Source of the DNA: Catenovulum sediminis
Lineage (GTDB): Bacteria; Pseudomonadota; Gammaproteobacteria; Enterobacterales; Alteromonadaceae
DNA length: 64,000 bases
Assembly: GCF_040270295.1 (NCBI RefSeq)
Contig: NZ_JBELOE010000236.1
Strand: one strand, 5' to 3'
Position 1 is the stretch's first letter. The number at the start of each line of letters is the position of its first letter. Positions 1 to 8,825 of the stretch are shown piece by piece. The position numbers and the translations under genes were made by a program. The notes beneath the pieces are model-generated. The model did not search any database, was not told the DNA's origin, and saw nothing but the letters and a program-made list of their open reading frames with translations.

Positions 1-187
1 CAAAATCAATTACTTCACCATTTAACTTGTCCACATTGACAACTATAGGGGCCATTAAAAAAAATTGAGGGGCTTGGGCAATTTTGCTTGCTAAAGCTTC
101 TGCAACTGCAACAACATTGTTGCTTTGAATGTGTAAAACAGACAGTGTAAAGGCGCTGCCTTTTAATTCGATTGTAGAATCCGACAT
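1..187 (-). CDS. minC: Septum site-determining protein MinC (N-terminal part, cut by window edge)
   Basis: The reading frame starts at an ATG at 187-185 on the minus strand and runs off the left edge, so only about 62 residues are visible. The translated start contains FTLSVLHIQ and KIAQAPQFFLMAP, which match the N-terminal domain of MinC, the FtsZ-antagonising part of the Min division-site system. Cell-division inhibition together with MinD, and placement of the septum at mid-cell, is family knowledge. The divergent neighbour is ycgL, as in Escherichia coli and many gammaproteobacteria, which supports the call. minD and minE would be expected beyond the edge but cannot be seen. Confidence 0.85.
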   Translation of the reverse strand, partial: MSDSTIELKGSAFTLSVLHIQSNNVVAVAEALASKIAQAPQFFLMAPIVVNVDKLNGEVIDF

Positions 188-410
188 ATAATTTTAAATT
201 TTATTGTTCGAGATAGGCTTTCTTAGCCGCGAGTTACATATATATTACTGCGCAACATGGTATAGTGCGCCTAATTTGAACGCAAGCATTTATCACTTTA
301 TAGATGCAGTGTTTTCGGGCAAGATCAGGTTGTGAATAGCCATTGTTGTAAAATTCGACAGATTCTAATTTTATTTAGCATTCAGAACCAATAAATATGA
401 GGATTTTCTA

Positions 411-698
411 GTGCTTTGTGCGGTTTATCGTAGTCAAAAAAAAGCAGATACTTATTTGTACGTCACAAAACGGGATGATTTTAGCCGGGTTCCTGAACCT
501 TTGATGGCCAGTTTTGGTCAACCCATCTTTGTGTTGATGTGTAATTTAGATAAAAGAGATAAGTTAGGCTCAGCAGATTTACAGAAAGTGCGGGCAGATT
601 TAACCGAACACGGTTTTTATCTGCAGTTGCCACCACCGCCAGAAAATATGTTGGATGAGTTAAAAGCTCGCAATAAACGGAGTGATAGTAATGATTAA
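411..698 (+). CDS. ycgL: YcgL domain-containing protein
   Basis: This 95-residue protein begins at a GTG with a GAGG ribosome site about eight bases upstream. It opens with LCAVYRSQKK and contains FVLMCNLD and GFYLQLPPPPENML, the recognisable pattern of the small YcgL (UPF0745) family. Its biochemical role is not established. It sits divergent from minC and is first in a tight four-gene operon; its stop overlaps the next start by eight bases, so translation is probably coupled. Confidence 0.88.
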   Translation: MLCAVYRSQKKADTYLYVTKRDDFSRVPEPLMASFGQPIFVLMCNLDKRDKLGSADLQKVRADLTEHGFYLQLPPPPENMLDELKARNKRSDSND

Positions 699-1728
699 AA
701 ATTTTGCAAAACGCATTGGTTTGGCTGCAATATTAGGTGCAGCATTGCCGGCTTGGGCGGATACAGCGACAGATAAAGAGAAGTTTGAACAATTTGTTGT
801 TGAGCTTAAACAGGAAGCTATCAGTAAAGGTTACGATAAATCTCTGATTGATGAAGCTTTTAAAGGGGTTGAGTTTAAAGAGAAAGTGGTCAAAGCAGAT
901 CGTAATCAGCCAGAGTTTATTGAAACATTGGAAACCTATTTACCAAAACGGGTGCCCGAGTGGAAAGTTAAACAAGCCAGAGAAAAATTTGCCGAACATC
1001 GAGTGCTATTAGAAAAAATCGGTCAGGAATATGGTGTCCAGCCTAGGTTTATTGTCGCGCTTTGGGGGTTAGAAAGTAATTTTGGCCGTATTCAAGGCAA
1101 TTTACCGGTTATTTCTTCTTTAGTGACTTTAAGTTACGACGGACGACGAGGCGCATTTTTTAAACGTCAGCTATGGGATGCGCTAGACATAGTTAAAAAC
1201 GGTGAAGCAAGGCTTGATCAGCTTAAAGGCTCATGGGCAGGTGCCATGGGGCAGGCACAGTTTATTCCGAGTTCATTTAAAGCTTATGCGGTTGATTATG
1301 ACGGTGATGGCATTAAAGATATCTGGCAAAATCAGGCCGATGTTTTTGCCAGCGCAGCAAACTATTTAAAACGTGAAGGCTGGAATGATAATTTAACTTG
1401 GGGTCGCCAGGTTAAAGTGCCAGAAGACTTTGATTTTTCATTAGCCATTCCAAGTAAAACTAAAGGTCGCAGCGACTGGACTAAAAAATGGAAAGCAACT
1501 GAAGTTAGTTTAGCCGAATGGCAGCGCAGAGGTGTGCGCCGAATGGATGGTTCAGATTTACCTAACGTAGATATAAAAGCGGCGATGTTATTACCAGACG
1601 GAGAAAAAGGGCGAGTCTACTTAGCGTATGATAATTACAAAGTATTAATGCATTGGAATCGCTCTTACTATTTTGTCACGACGGTGGGGTATTTAGCCGA
1701 TCGTATCGGTTATCCGGCGGTTAAATAG
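691..1728 (+). CDS. Lytic murein transglycosylase, MltB-like (SLT_2 family)
   Basis: I place the start at the ATG at 691 because a CGGAG ribosome site lies eight bases upstream; a GTG at 682 in the same frame is less likely. The 345-residue product has an N-terminal signal peptide ending around AWA-D. It contains ALWGLESNFG with the expected catalytic glutamate, then AGAMGQAQFIPSSF and DYDGDG, all typical of the MltB/SLT_2 family. Such enzymes cleave the MurNAc-GlcNAc bond of peptidoglycan in the periplasm, forming 1,6-anhydro ends. There is no lipobox, so it should be soluble in the periplasm. The gene lies between ycgL and ycgM, a position empty in E. coli. Confidence 0.9.
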   Translation: MIKNFAKRIGLAAILGAALPAWADTATDKEKFEQFVVELKQEAISKGYDKSLIDEAFKGVEFKEKVVKADRNQPEFIETLETYLPKRVPEWKVKQAREKFAEHRVLLEKIGQEYGVQPRFIVALWGLESNFGRIQGNLPVISSLVTLSYDGRRGAFFKRQLWDALDIVKNGEARLDQLKGSWAGAMGQAQFIPSSFKAYAVDYDGDGIKDIWQNQADVFASAANYLKREGWNDNLTWGRQVKVPEDFDFSLAIPSKTKGRSDWTKKWKATEVSLAEWQRRGVRRMDGSDLPNVDIKAAMLLPDGEKGRVYLAYDNYKVLMHWNRSYYFVTTVGYLADRIGYPAVK

Positions 1729-2397
1729 ATGCAATATTTTCATCAAGATTCACAAGGCAAGTCAATAGACTTGCCGGTTGGTAAAGTCATTTGCATTGGC
1801 GGTAATTACGCTGACCACATCAAAGAAATGTCGTCTTTAGTAACCGATGAGCCGGTGTTATTTATGAAGCCGTCTACGGCTATGGTGCGTTTAGAGCCTG
1901 AAATTAAGATTCCGACAGAATTTGGCGAATGCCACAATGAAACCGAAATCGCTGTATTGATTGGCACAGCGCTTAAAAACGCGGATGTGACGGCTGCGGA
2001 AAATGCCATTTGGGGAATCGGTATTGCGCAGGATTTAACGTTAAGAGCGTTACAAAAACGATTGAAGTCGCAAGGGCGACCTTGGGAACGCGCAAAATCA
2101 TTTGATGCTTCTTGTCCACTTTCTGGTTTTACCAGTAAGCAATATTTTGATGATCTCAACAATATTGAATTTGCTCTAGAGGTAAATGGTAAATTACGCC
2201 AAGCCGGTAACAGCGCAAATATGGAACGTAGTATTGTTGAAGTTGTGAGTTTAATGAGCCAGAATTTTACTTTGTTACCTGGCGATGTTGTATTAACTGG
2301 TACACCTGCTGGTGTCGCAGCACTAGCATCAGGCGATAAATTAAATATTTCGTTTGATCGATTCAATTATACAAGTCAGGTTGTAAGTCATGACTGA
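1729..2397 (+). CDS. ycgM: Fumarylacetoacetate hydrolase family protein (YcgM-like)
   Basis: This 222-residue cytosolic protein starts directly after the transglycosylase stop. It carries CIGGNYADHIKEM, HNETEIAVLIG with the metal-binding acidic residues, and GDVVLTGTPAGV near the C-terminus. These are hallmarks of the fumarylacetoacetate hydrolase fold, whose small members act as acylpyruvases or oxaloacetate tautomerases/decarboxylases. The exact substrate cannot be read from sequence. Its end overlaps the ycgN start by eight bases. Order and orientation match the ycgL-ycgM-ycgN block next to minC in other gammaproteobacteria. Confidence 0.88.
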   Translation: MQYFHQDSQGKSIDLPVGKVICIGGNYADHIKEMSSLVTDEPVLFMKPSTAMVRLEPEIKIPTEFGECHNETEIAVLIGTALKNADVTAAENAIWGIGIAQDLTLRALQKRLKSQGRPWERAKSFDASCPLSGFTSKQYFDDLNNIEFALEVNGKLRQAGNSANMERSIVEVVSLMSQNFTLLPGDVVLTGTPAGVAALASGDKLNISFDRFNYTSQVVSHD

Positions 2398-2890
2398 TAC
2401 AGCGCCATTTTGGCAAACTAAAACACTGCAGGAAATGACACGTTCGGAGTGGGAACAGATTTGTGACGGGTGTGGTAAATGTTGTTTGCATAAATTTATT
2501 GCCGATGACACAGTTGCTGAAGTGACAACGACCGACAGAATCGATGAAGGTGAGTCGCTAGAATTTACCAATATTGTCTGTCGTTATTTAAATGATAAAA
2601 CCTGTAGCTGTACCGTTTATCCTAAACGTCGGCAATTAGTGCCAGATTGTGTTGAGTTAACACCGGAAAACCTAGACGCTATTTTTTATATGCCAAGCAG
2701 TTGTAGTTATCGTCGTTTGCAAGAAGGACGCGGTTTACCTTCATGGCATCCTTTGTTAAATAAAGGCAAAAAATCTAAGATGCATCAAGCTGGTATGTCC
2801 GTGCGTGGGAAGGTTCTTAAAGACGATGAAGTTGATTTAGAATATTTTGAAGATTACATCGCGATTTGGCCGTTAAAGGATGTAGATTAA
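2390..2890 (+). CDS. ycgN: YcgN family cysteine-cluster protein
   Basis: The 166-residue protein has an N-terminal cysteine cluster, CDGCGKCCLHKF, then further cysteines in IVCRYLNDKTCSCTVYPKR and LVPDCV. This matches the YcgN/UPF0260 family, which belongs to the broader zinc- or iron-binding CxxCxxCC proteins. No enzymatic activity is established for the family. It is the last gene of the coupled ycgL operon, overlapping ycgM by eight bases. A weak stem at 2972-2989 lies downstream but lacks a T-run, so the operon's terminator is not clear. Confidence 0.85.
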   Translation: MTDTAPFWQTKTLQEMTRSEWEQICDGCGKCCLHKFIADDTVAEVTTTDRIDEGESLEFTNIVCRYLNDKTCSCTVYPKRRQLVPDCVELTPENLDAIFYMPSSCSYRRLQEGRGLPSWHPLLNKGKKSKMHQAGMSVRGKVLKDDEVDLEYFEDYIAIWPLKDVD

Positions 2891-3119
2891 GGTTAATTTG
2901 ACGAGCGAGTAACTAACGCAAAAAAATCATAAAAAAATGCTTTTCATTTCATAAAAAACTGCTTTAATTCGCGCCAGACAAAGCTGGCGTAACATTTCAT
3001 GTGTCATATTGCACAAAGGAGCAGAGCGGTCGGGTAGGCGATAACTTCGTCTGTTTTTTTAATCCGTCTGTTTAAGTGCTATCCTGCCTGCTTACACGGA
3101 CAAAATATGGACACTACCC

Positions 3120-5384
3120 ATGAAATTTCGTTTTCCGGTTATTGTAATTGATGAAGATTTTCGCTCTGAGAATATCTCCGGCTCAGGCATTAGAGATTTG
3201 GCTGAGGCGATTGGTCAACAAGGGATGGAAGTTATTGGCTTTACCAGCTATGTTGATTTGAGTGCTTTTGCGCAACAAGCCAGCCGAGCATCTTGTTTTA
3301 TTCTTTCTATTGATGATGAAGAGTTTGGTGCAGGCAGTGATGCTGAAGTTGAAATTGCGGTCGCTTCTTTACGTGCTTTTATTGCAGAAGTTAGAAAAAG
3401 AAACATTGATATTCCTATCTTTTTGTATGGTGAAACACGCACCTCTCGTCATATCCCAACTGATATATTGCGTGAGCTGCATGGGTTCATTCACATGTTT
3501 GAAGATACCCCTGAGTTTGTGGCTCGCCATATCATTCGCGAAGCTAAAAAATATTTGGACGCGTTGTCGCCCCCATTTTTTAACGCTTTAGTTAATTATG
3601 CAGAAGACAGTTCTTACTCATGGCATTGTCCCGGCCATTCTGGTGGTGTTGCCTTTTTAAAAAGTCCGGTCGGGCAGATGTTTCATCAGTTTTTTGGTGA
3701 AAATATGTTGCGTGCTGACGTGTGCAATGCGGTAGATGAGTTAGGGCAATTGTTAGATCATACCGGTCCTGTTGCAGCCAGTGAGCAAAATGCTGCACGT
3801 ATATTTAATTGTGATCACTTATTTTTTGTGACTAATGGTACCTCGACTTCAAATAAAATAGTGTGGCATTCAACGGTCGCACCTGGTGATATTGTGGTGG
3901 TTGATAGAAATTGTCATAAGTCTATTTTGCACTCAATTATTATGACAGGCGCGATACCGGTATTTCTTATGCCAACGCGTAACCATTATGGCATTATTGG
4001 ACCAATTCCTAAAAGTGAGTTTAGTTTAGAAGCTATTCGTAAAAAAATTGAAGCGAATCCATTTGCACGAAATGCTAAAAATAAGAAACCGCGTATCTTA
4101 ACCATTACCCAAAGTACATATGATGGGGTTATCTACAATGTCGAGCAAATTAAAGACATTTTAGGTAATTCAATCGACACCCTACATTTTGATGAAGCTT
4201 GGTTGCCACATGCAACTTTCCATGAATTTTATAAAGACATGCATGCGATAGGTGAAGGGCGTGAGCGCACCGATGAAACTTTGGTGTTTGCAACGCAAAG
4301 TACGCATAAATTACTGGCAGGTTTATCTCAGGCGTCACAAATATTGGTACAAAATGGTACTGGACGTCAGCTTGATACGCATCGTTTTAATGAATCTTAT
4401 TTAATGCATTCTTCTACCAGTCCACAGTACTCTATTATTGCCTCGTGCGATGTTGCTGCGGCAATGATGGAAGCACCCGGTGGGAGAGCCTTAGTAGAGG
4501 AATCACTGTTAGAAGCGATTGATTTTCGTCGTGCGATGCGCAAAGTGGATGCAGAGTTTGGTGACGATGAGTGGTGGTTTAAAGTTTGGGGACCCGAAAA
4601 ATTAGCCGAAGAAGGTATTGGCGAGCGCGAAGATTGGGTCATTCATCCACAAGATAAATGGCATGATTTCGGGCAGATAGAATCAGGCTTTAATATGTTA
4701 GACCCAATTAAAGCAACGATTATCACCCCAGGATTAGATATTGAAGGTGATTTTGCTGAATTCGGTATTCCTGCAGCTATTGTCAGTAAATATTTGGCAG
4801 AACATGGGATTATCATTGAAAAAACCGGGTTATATTCATTTTTTATCATGTTTACGATTGGTATTACCAAAGGTCGCTGGAATTCAATGGTGACTGAATT
4901 ACAACAATTTAAAGATGATTATGACCAAAACTTACCCTTGTGGCGCGTACTACCAGAATTTGTTAAAAAACACCGTCAGTACGAGCGGGTTGGTTTACGA
5001 GATTTGTGTAATCAAATACATAATATGTATCGAGAATATGACGTTGCTCGGATTACGACGGATATGTACTTATCCAACATTGAAACCGCAATGATACCGG
5101 CTGATGCTTGGGCTAAAATGGCGCACCGTGACATTGAACGTATCTCAATTGATGAGATAGAAGGGCGGATAACTGCAATGCTAGTGACGCCTTACCCTCC
5201 GGGAATTCCTTTAATGGTGCCGGGAGAGCGGTTTAACAAAACCATTATTAAATATTTACAGTTTGCACGTGATTTTAATACTGCGTTTCCAGGTTTTGAA
5301 ACTGACGTACATGGATTAATTAAAGAGCAGGAAAATGGCGTTGCAAAATATTATGTTGATGTAGTATATGAGTCATTGTCATAG
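3120..5384 (+). CDS. Orn/Lys/Arg decarboxylase, probably arginine decarboxylase (AdiA-like)
   Basis: The 754-residue product has the three-part layout of fold-type I bacterial decarboxylases: an N-terminal wing domain (about 1-130), a PLP-binding core, and a C-terminal domain. The PLP lysine is Lys397 in STHKLLAGLSQAS, and LHFDEAW carries the cofactor-pairing aspartate. Length and the HKLLAGLSQAS context resemble E. coli AdiA (about 755 residues) more than LdcC or SpeC, so arginine is the likelier substrate, giving agmatine and CO2. This fits the agmatine deiminase and N-carbamoylputrescine amidase at 13.5-15.4 kb, which would complete putrescine synthesis. It is a single-gene unit with a clear terminator. 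Lysine decarboxylase activity cannot be excluded. Confidence 0.82.
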   Translation: MKFRFPVIVIDEDFRSENISGSGIRDLAEAIGQQGMEVIGFTSYVDLSAFAQQASRASCFILSIDDEEFGAGSDAEVEIAVASLRAFIAEVRKRNIDIPIFLYGETRTSRHIPTDILRELHGFIHMFEDTPEFVARHIIREAKKYLDALSPPFFNALVNYAEDSSYSWHCPGHSGGVAFLKSPVGQMFHQFFGENMLRADVCNAVDELGQLLDHTGPVAASEQNAARIFNCDHLFFVTNGTSTSNKIVWHSTVAPGDIVVVDRNCHKSILHSIIMTGAIPVFLMPTRNHYGIIGPIPKSEFSLEAIRKKIEANPFARNAKNKKPRILTITQSTYDGVIYNVEQIKDILGNSIDTLHFDEAWLPHATFHEFYKDMHAIGEGRERTDETLVFATQSTHKLLAGLSQASQILVQNGTGRQLDTHRFNESYLMHSSTSPQYSIIASCDVAAAMMEAPGGRALVEESLLEAIDFRRAMRKVDAEFGDDEWWFKVWGPEKLAEEGIGEREDWVIHPQDKWHDFGQIESGFNMLDPIKATIITPGLDIEGDFAEFGIPAAIVSKYLAEHGIIIEKTGLYSFFIMFTIGITKGRWNSMVTELQQFKDDYDQNLPLWRVLPEFVKKHRQYERVGLRDLCNQIHNMYREYDVARITTDMYLSNIETAMIPADAWAKMAHRDIERISIDEIEGRITAMLVTPYPPGIPLMVPGERFNKTIIKYLQFARDFNTAFPGFETDVHGLIKEQENGVAKYYVDVVYESLS

Positions 5385-5401
5385 CAGAGCCGCTCAATAT
5401 G

Positions 5402-5431
5402 AAAAAGCCGTGTCATTACACGGCTTTTTTT
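5402..5431 (+). terminator. Rho-independent terminator after the arginine decarboxylase
   Basis: A perfect stem AAAAAGCCGTGT / ACACGGCTTTTT with a four-base loop is followed by a T-run. The A-run on the left also makes it usable on the minus strand, for transcripts arriving from the region beyond the convergent neighbour. Confidence 0.9.
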
Positions 5432-5475
5432 AGATGTTTAGATATTTTTGGGGTCTATATAACGGATAAACTAAA

Positions 5476-6243
5476 TCACCATTTCTTTTTCGGTTGAAAA
5501 AGCATATCTAAATCATCTTTCTCTTCAGCTTGCTTTTTCAAACGGTCACGTGCATTTGTATTTTTTAGCTCTTCGTTTATGGTTGCCAGAATCTGATCTA
5601 ATTCTGCTTTGCGTGTGTTAGTGTAATCGTCTCGAATTGCTTGAGAAGTGATTGTAGCCAATGCTTTTTCATAGTATTGACGGGCAGAGCCTAACATTTT
5701 TCCCTGACGAGCAGATTGGCCGCGTTTCATTAAGCTCTCAACATTGATGCGCAGTTGCAATCTGTCTAGACGTTTATCTTCATTCATGAAAAGATGGGTA
5801 TCCACTTTCCCTTTGCTGTGTTCTGCACGTAAAGCGTTGCGCAGTTTTTTGATGCTCTGAATTAGTGCAATGGTCGCACGTTCATCGTCCGGTAATACGA
5901 AGCTCTCTTCTGATTGAACCTTTTCGGTCGGATCCATATTTTGTACACTACCTTCAGCATCACGTACTCTTTGACGTAACTCTGTTGATTCAGGCATGAT
6001 TTCATACATATTTTTAACCGCGTCCAATATGCGCTGATGTAATACCAGCACTAACTGAGGGCTTACCGGAATATTGCCAATACTCATGAGCAGGCTTTCG
6101 GTTTCTTCGATTATATTTTTATACTTAGCGATTTCACTTCGCTTTTCGGCCTCAACTTTTTCTTTATGCTGTTGGACAGCATTGATAATAATGGCCAAAA
6201 CGACGAGCGCGACTACAAGTGCTATTACAATAGAAAAAATCAT
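5476..6243 (-). CDS. Membrane-anchored coiled-coil protein of unknown function
   Basis: I do not recognise this family. The 255-residue protein has one N-terminal transmembrane helix (about residues 2-23, rich in V, I, A and L) followed by a strongly charged, mostly helical cytoplasmic part with heptad-like stretches (25-60, 180-240). A long middle region is rich in Arg, Glu and Gln. It has no cysteine-based or catalytic motif. An AGGA ribosome site precedes the ATG. It lies downstream, in the same direction, of a histidine kinase gene with a gap of about 100 bases, so co-transcription is possible. A scaffold or membrane-stress role would be speculation. Confidence 0.7.
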   Translation of the reverse strand: MIFSIVIALVVALVVLAIIINAVQQHKEKVEAEKRSEIAKYKNIIEETESLLMSIGNIPVSPQLVLVLHQRILDAVKNMYEIMPESTELRQRVRDAEGSVQNMDPTEKVQSEESFVLPDDERATIALIQSIKKLRNALRAEHSKGKVDTHLFMNEDKRLDRLQLRINVESLMKRGQSARQGKMLGSARQYYEKALATITSQAIRDDYTNTRKAELDQILATINEELKNTNARDRLKKQAEEKDDLDMLFQPKKKW

Positions 6244-6349
6244 TACAAATCCTGATGATAACGTTTTTTGTTATTAAATTATTAACCAACTGATACTACA
6301 AGAATAATCCCAATTAGTCGACTTGCAAACAGAAGTTTGTTAATTTGTT

Positions 6350-7039
6350 TTACGGAAGTATCAAAGTAAATACGCTACCGCCTAATTTACCACCATTTTC
6401 TAACATAATCCGACCTTCTTTATTCTGGTTTTTGTGAGCCTTTGCAATCATCCTAGCAAAAAATAAGCCTAAACCCGTACGGCCGGTATCAAAATTTAAA
6501 TCTTGCATTGGCAAGTCAATCAAATCAATCATCTCTTGTGGATAACCATCACCATTGTCTTGAATATGAATATGTAATTCATCGTTGATTATTTCTGTAG
6601 AAATAACAATAGTGTCTTTGCTGTAGCGCATCGCATTTATTAAAATGTCATTTAGCATGTTGCCAACCAGATCCATGTCTAAATACCAGGCTAATGCTTC
6701 ATCGTTATCTATTTCGATTGTTAATCCTCGTTTTTCGATATAGATTTCGTTTTTTGCAATCATTTCTTCGATTAAGTCACCGATATAATGCTCTTCTATC
6801 GTCATGGGAAGCTGGTGCTTTTCTGCTCGATACAGCGACAAAAGTTGCATAAGGTTTGTATTTAAACGTGATGCCTCATAGTGCAGACGTGCAAGCTCTT
6901 CAGCTTGCTCTTTACTTTGATGTGACGAAGATTGGCTTAACTGATCGATAGATTGTATAAGCATACAGAGCGAGTTTTTCATGTCATGGACAGCGGATGC
7001 CAGTACGCTGGAAAAATCGATTGGGGTTTCGTCACTCAC
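6350..7039 (-). CDS. Soluble sensor histidine kinase (HisKA-HATPase)
   Basis: This short 229-residue kinase starts at GTG, with AGAGG about seven bases upstream inside the end of the previous gene. The phospho-acceptor region is SAVHDMKNSL with His18, followed by a dimerisation helix. The ATPase domain shows an N box (DILINAMRYSKD), a G1 box (DNGDGYP) and a G2 box (GRTGLGLFFA). There is no transmembrane segment or sensor domain, so its input must come from a partner protein. It is encoded two bases after the TPR response regulator, so the two very probably form one two-component pair with the regulator first in the operon. Confidence 0.88.
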   Translation of the reverse strand: MSDETPIDFSSVLASAVHDMKNSLCMLIQSIDQLSQSSSHQSKEQAEELARLHYEASRLNTNLMQLLSLYRAEKHQLPMTIEEHYIGDLIEEMIAKNEIYIEKRGLTIEIDNDEALAWYLDMDLVGNMLNDILINAMRYSKDTIVISTEIINDELHIHIQDNGDGYPQEMIDLIDLPMQDLNFDTGRTGLGLFFARMIAKAHKNQNKEGRIMLENGGKLGGSVFTLILP

Positions 7040-7041
7040 GT

Positions 7042-8661
7042 TTAGACCTCTTTTTGTTGTTGGATGTGTGTTGGCTTTTGATTAATAAAGCGTTTTAGTT
7101 CATTTCTGAATATGATAAATCTTTGATCTGAAGGATCGAGCGATTTTAAGTGATTTATACATGTTTCTAGTATGTCACTATATTCATTTTGATTAGATTG
7201 TAAATTTATGTTTTTGCCTAATACAAGCAATAGCTTAATGGCTATGTTGCTATTAAAAGGCGCATATGAAAATGCTTGTGTCAGCAAGCTCTGCTGCTCA
7301 GTAAGCATGTTATTTGAATTACAAAGCTTGGCTTTTTCATAAAGTTGATTCGCTTTTAAAACATTGATAGCGAGTCGCTTATGGCAGTTTGTCGTGTTGC
7401 AGTAATCTTGTATAGCTGGCGAGTCTGCTAATAAATATGGGTGCTCAGTTAATATGTAAACAAGCTGATATTTAAGAAAGCTACGACATTTTGCGTGATT
7501 TTCAAGCTTAACTAATGCTTCTATTTGTTTCAGCGTGGTATTGAGGGTATCTAACTGTTCGCTCACCTTAAGATAGATACATTTGCTTAATAACAAAGCG
7601 GTTTGAAATTGACTTTGACCTTGCGTAGATTTAGTCGCATTTGAATAGGCTGTTTGATAGTCGTTATGATAATAGCTTTGCTGGCGCCCGTCGCATGCGC
7701 TTATTGCTTGGCACAATACATTTAAATACTTCAATGTATCTTCTTCTAAATGAGTTGGGGTGAGCGGTATCTGATTGTTGATTTTTTTTCGATACAAAAC
7801 TGCTTTAGCTAGGTCATTATTTTGTTCGGCTAAAAGTGCAGCCACGCGATAGCGATATGTTGAGGCTACAGCGAGTTGAATGGCATGTTCAATTTCCTCA
7901 AAAGCTTGTTTAAACTCACCTAATGACATAAATGCTTCACATTTAAGATCTCGAGCACTGACCGAATTTGAGTTGGTTGTTAATACTAGATCTAAACTTT
8001 CAATTGCTTTGGTATATTGCCCCAGAGCGATTAAGCATTTTGCATGATTTATTAAAACCCAGTTTGTCGCTCGTTTTGTTATTAATGCATCTAATAGTTG
8101 TAATGCATTGTGGTATGCGGCTATTTTCAAATAGCAATCAATTTTTAACTGCAAACAGCTGAAACTGTACTGGTTTTTCCCCTTGATATAATCGTTGCAG
8201 GCTTGTATTGCTAGATCATATTTATGCGAGTTTTGAAGTTTTAAAATATCATTAAGCTCGTTTTTTTGATCAAGGATACGATCAAGTTTTTTGCGTAAGA
8301 TCTGGCGGTTAAATGGTTTAGTTAAATAGCCGTCTGCTTGGCAATCAATCGGTGTATTAATATTACTGAAATTATCAGCAGATATAATCATAAAAATACT
8401 TTCAGCTTTAAGTAGCTCACGATATTTTAATGATTCCATTAACTGCTGGCCATTAATGCTATTTGGGCCTAAATTAAAATCACATAAGATAATGTCATGA
8501 CGTTTTTGTTGATAAAGCGAAATAGCGGTTTCTGCATTGGCAGCCATATCTATATCTTGCGCACCAATACCATTAAGAATGGATTTAAGAGAAGTGCGAA
8601 ATTCTGCAAAATCATCGACCAGTAAAAAACTTAACTTAGTGTAACGATTGAGTCTGTTCAT
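7042..8661 (-). CDS. Response regulator with C-terminal TPR region
   Basis: The 539-residue protein begins with a receiver domain (about residues 8-130): the acidic pair is Asp16/Asp17, the phospho-acceptor is Asp61 in LCDFNL, and the conserved lysine is in YLTKPF. The rest is an all-helical region with tetratricopeptide-like repeats, for example ALIALGQYTKAIESLDLVL and SLGEFKQAFEEIEHAI. There is no DNA-binding or enzymatic output domain, so it probably acts through protein contacts. It pairs with the soluble kinase encoded immediately downstream. No strong ribosome site is visible, but the ATG at 8661 gives a complete receiver domain. Confidence 0.87.
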   Translation of the reverse strand: MNRLNRYTKLSFLLVDDFAEFRTSLKSILNGIGAQDIDMAANAETAISLYQQKRHDIILCDFNLGPNSINGQQLMESLKYRELLKAESIFMIISADNFSNINTPIDCQADGYLTKPFNRQILRKKLDRILDQKNELNDILKLQNSHKYDLAIQACNDYIKGKNQYSFSCLQLKIDCYLKIAAYHNALQLLDALITKRATNWVLINHAKCLIALGQYTKAIESLDLVLTTNSNSVSARDLKCEAFMSLGEFKQAFEEIEHAIQLAVASTYRYRVAALLAEQNNDLAKAVLYRKKINNQIPLTPTHLEEDTLKYLNVLCQAISACDGRQQSYYHNDYQTAYSNATKSTQGQSQFQTALLLSKCIYLKVSEQLDTLNTTLKQIEALVKLENHAKCRSFLKYQLVYILTEHPYLLADSPAIQDYCNTTNCHKRLAINVLKANQLYEKAKLCNSNNMLTEQQSLLTQAFSYAPFNSNIAIKLLLVLGKNINLQSNQNEYSDILETCINHLKSLDPSDQRFIIFRNELKRFINQKPTHIQQQKEV

Positions 8662-8825
8662 GCTGGATTAACGATGCCTTTATAAGTCTTGTATATTGAA
8701 TTTAGAATATTTTTGCCAATTAATCATCGTATTTTGAATTTTCTAGGTATAAACTTTATAAAAAGTAATAAAACTCTGATATTGTATTCTCTAATAGAAT
8801 ATAGGATGTAAATGGCGGTGGGCGC

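Noticed and set aside
1806..2366. Long minus-strand frame opposite ycgM
   Set aside because: It is a shadow of the real gene on the plus strand, with no ribosome site and no recognisable protein pattern.
2972..2989. Stem CGCCAG / CTGGCG after ycgN as a terminator
   Set aside because: The stem is only six pairs and no T-run follows, so it is not a convincing intrinsic terminator.
5476..6243. Assigning a DNA-repair or phage-shock role to the coiled-coil membrane protein
   Set aside because: Only a membrane helix and coiled-coil pattern are visible; no motif supports a specific function.
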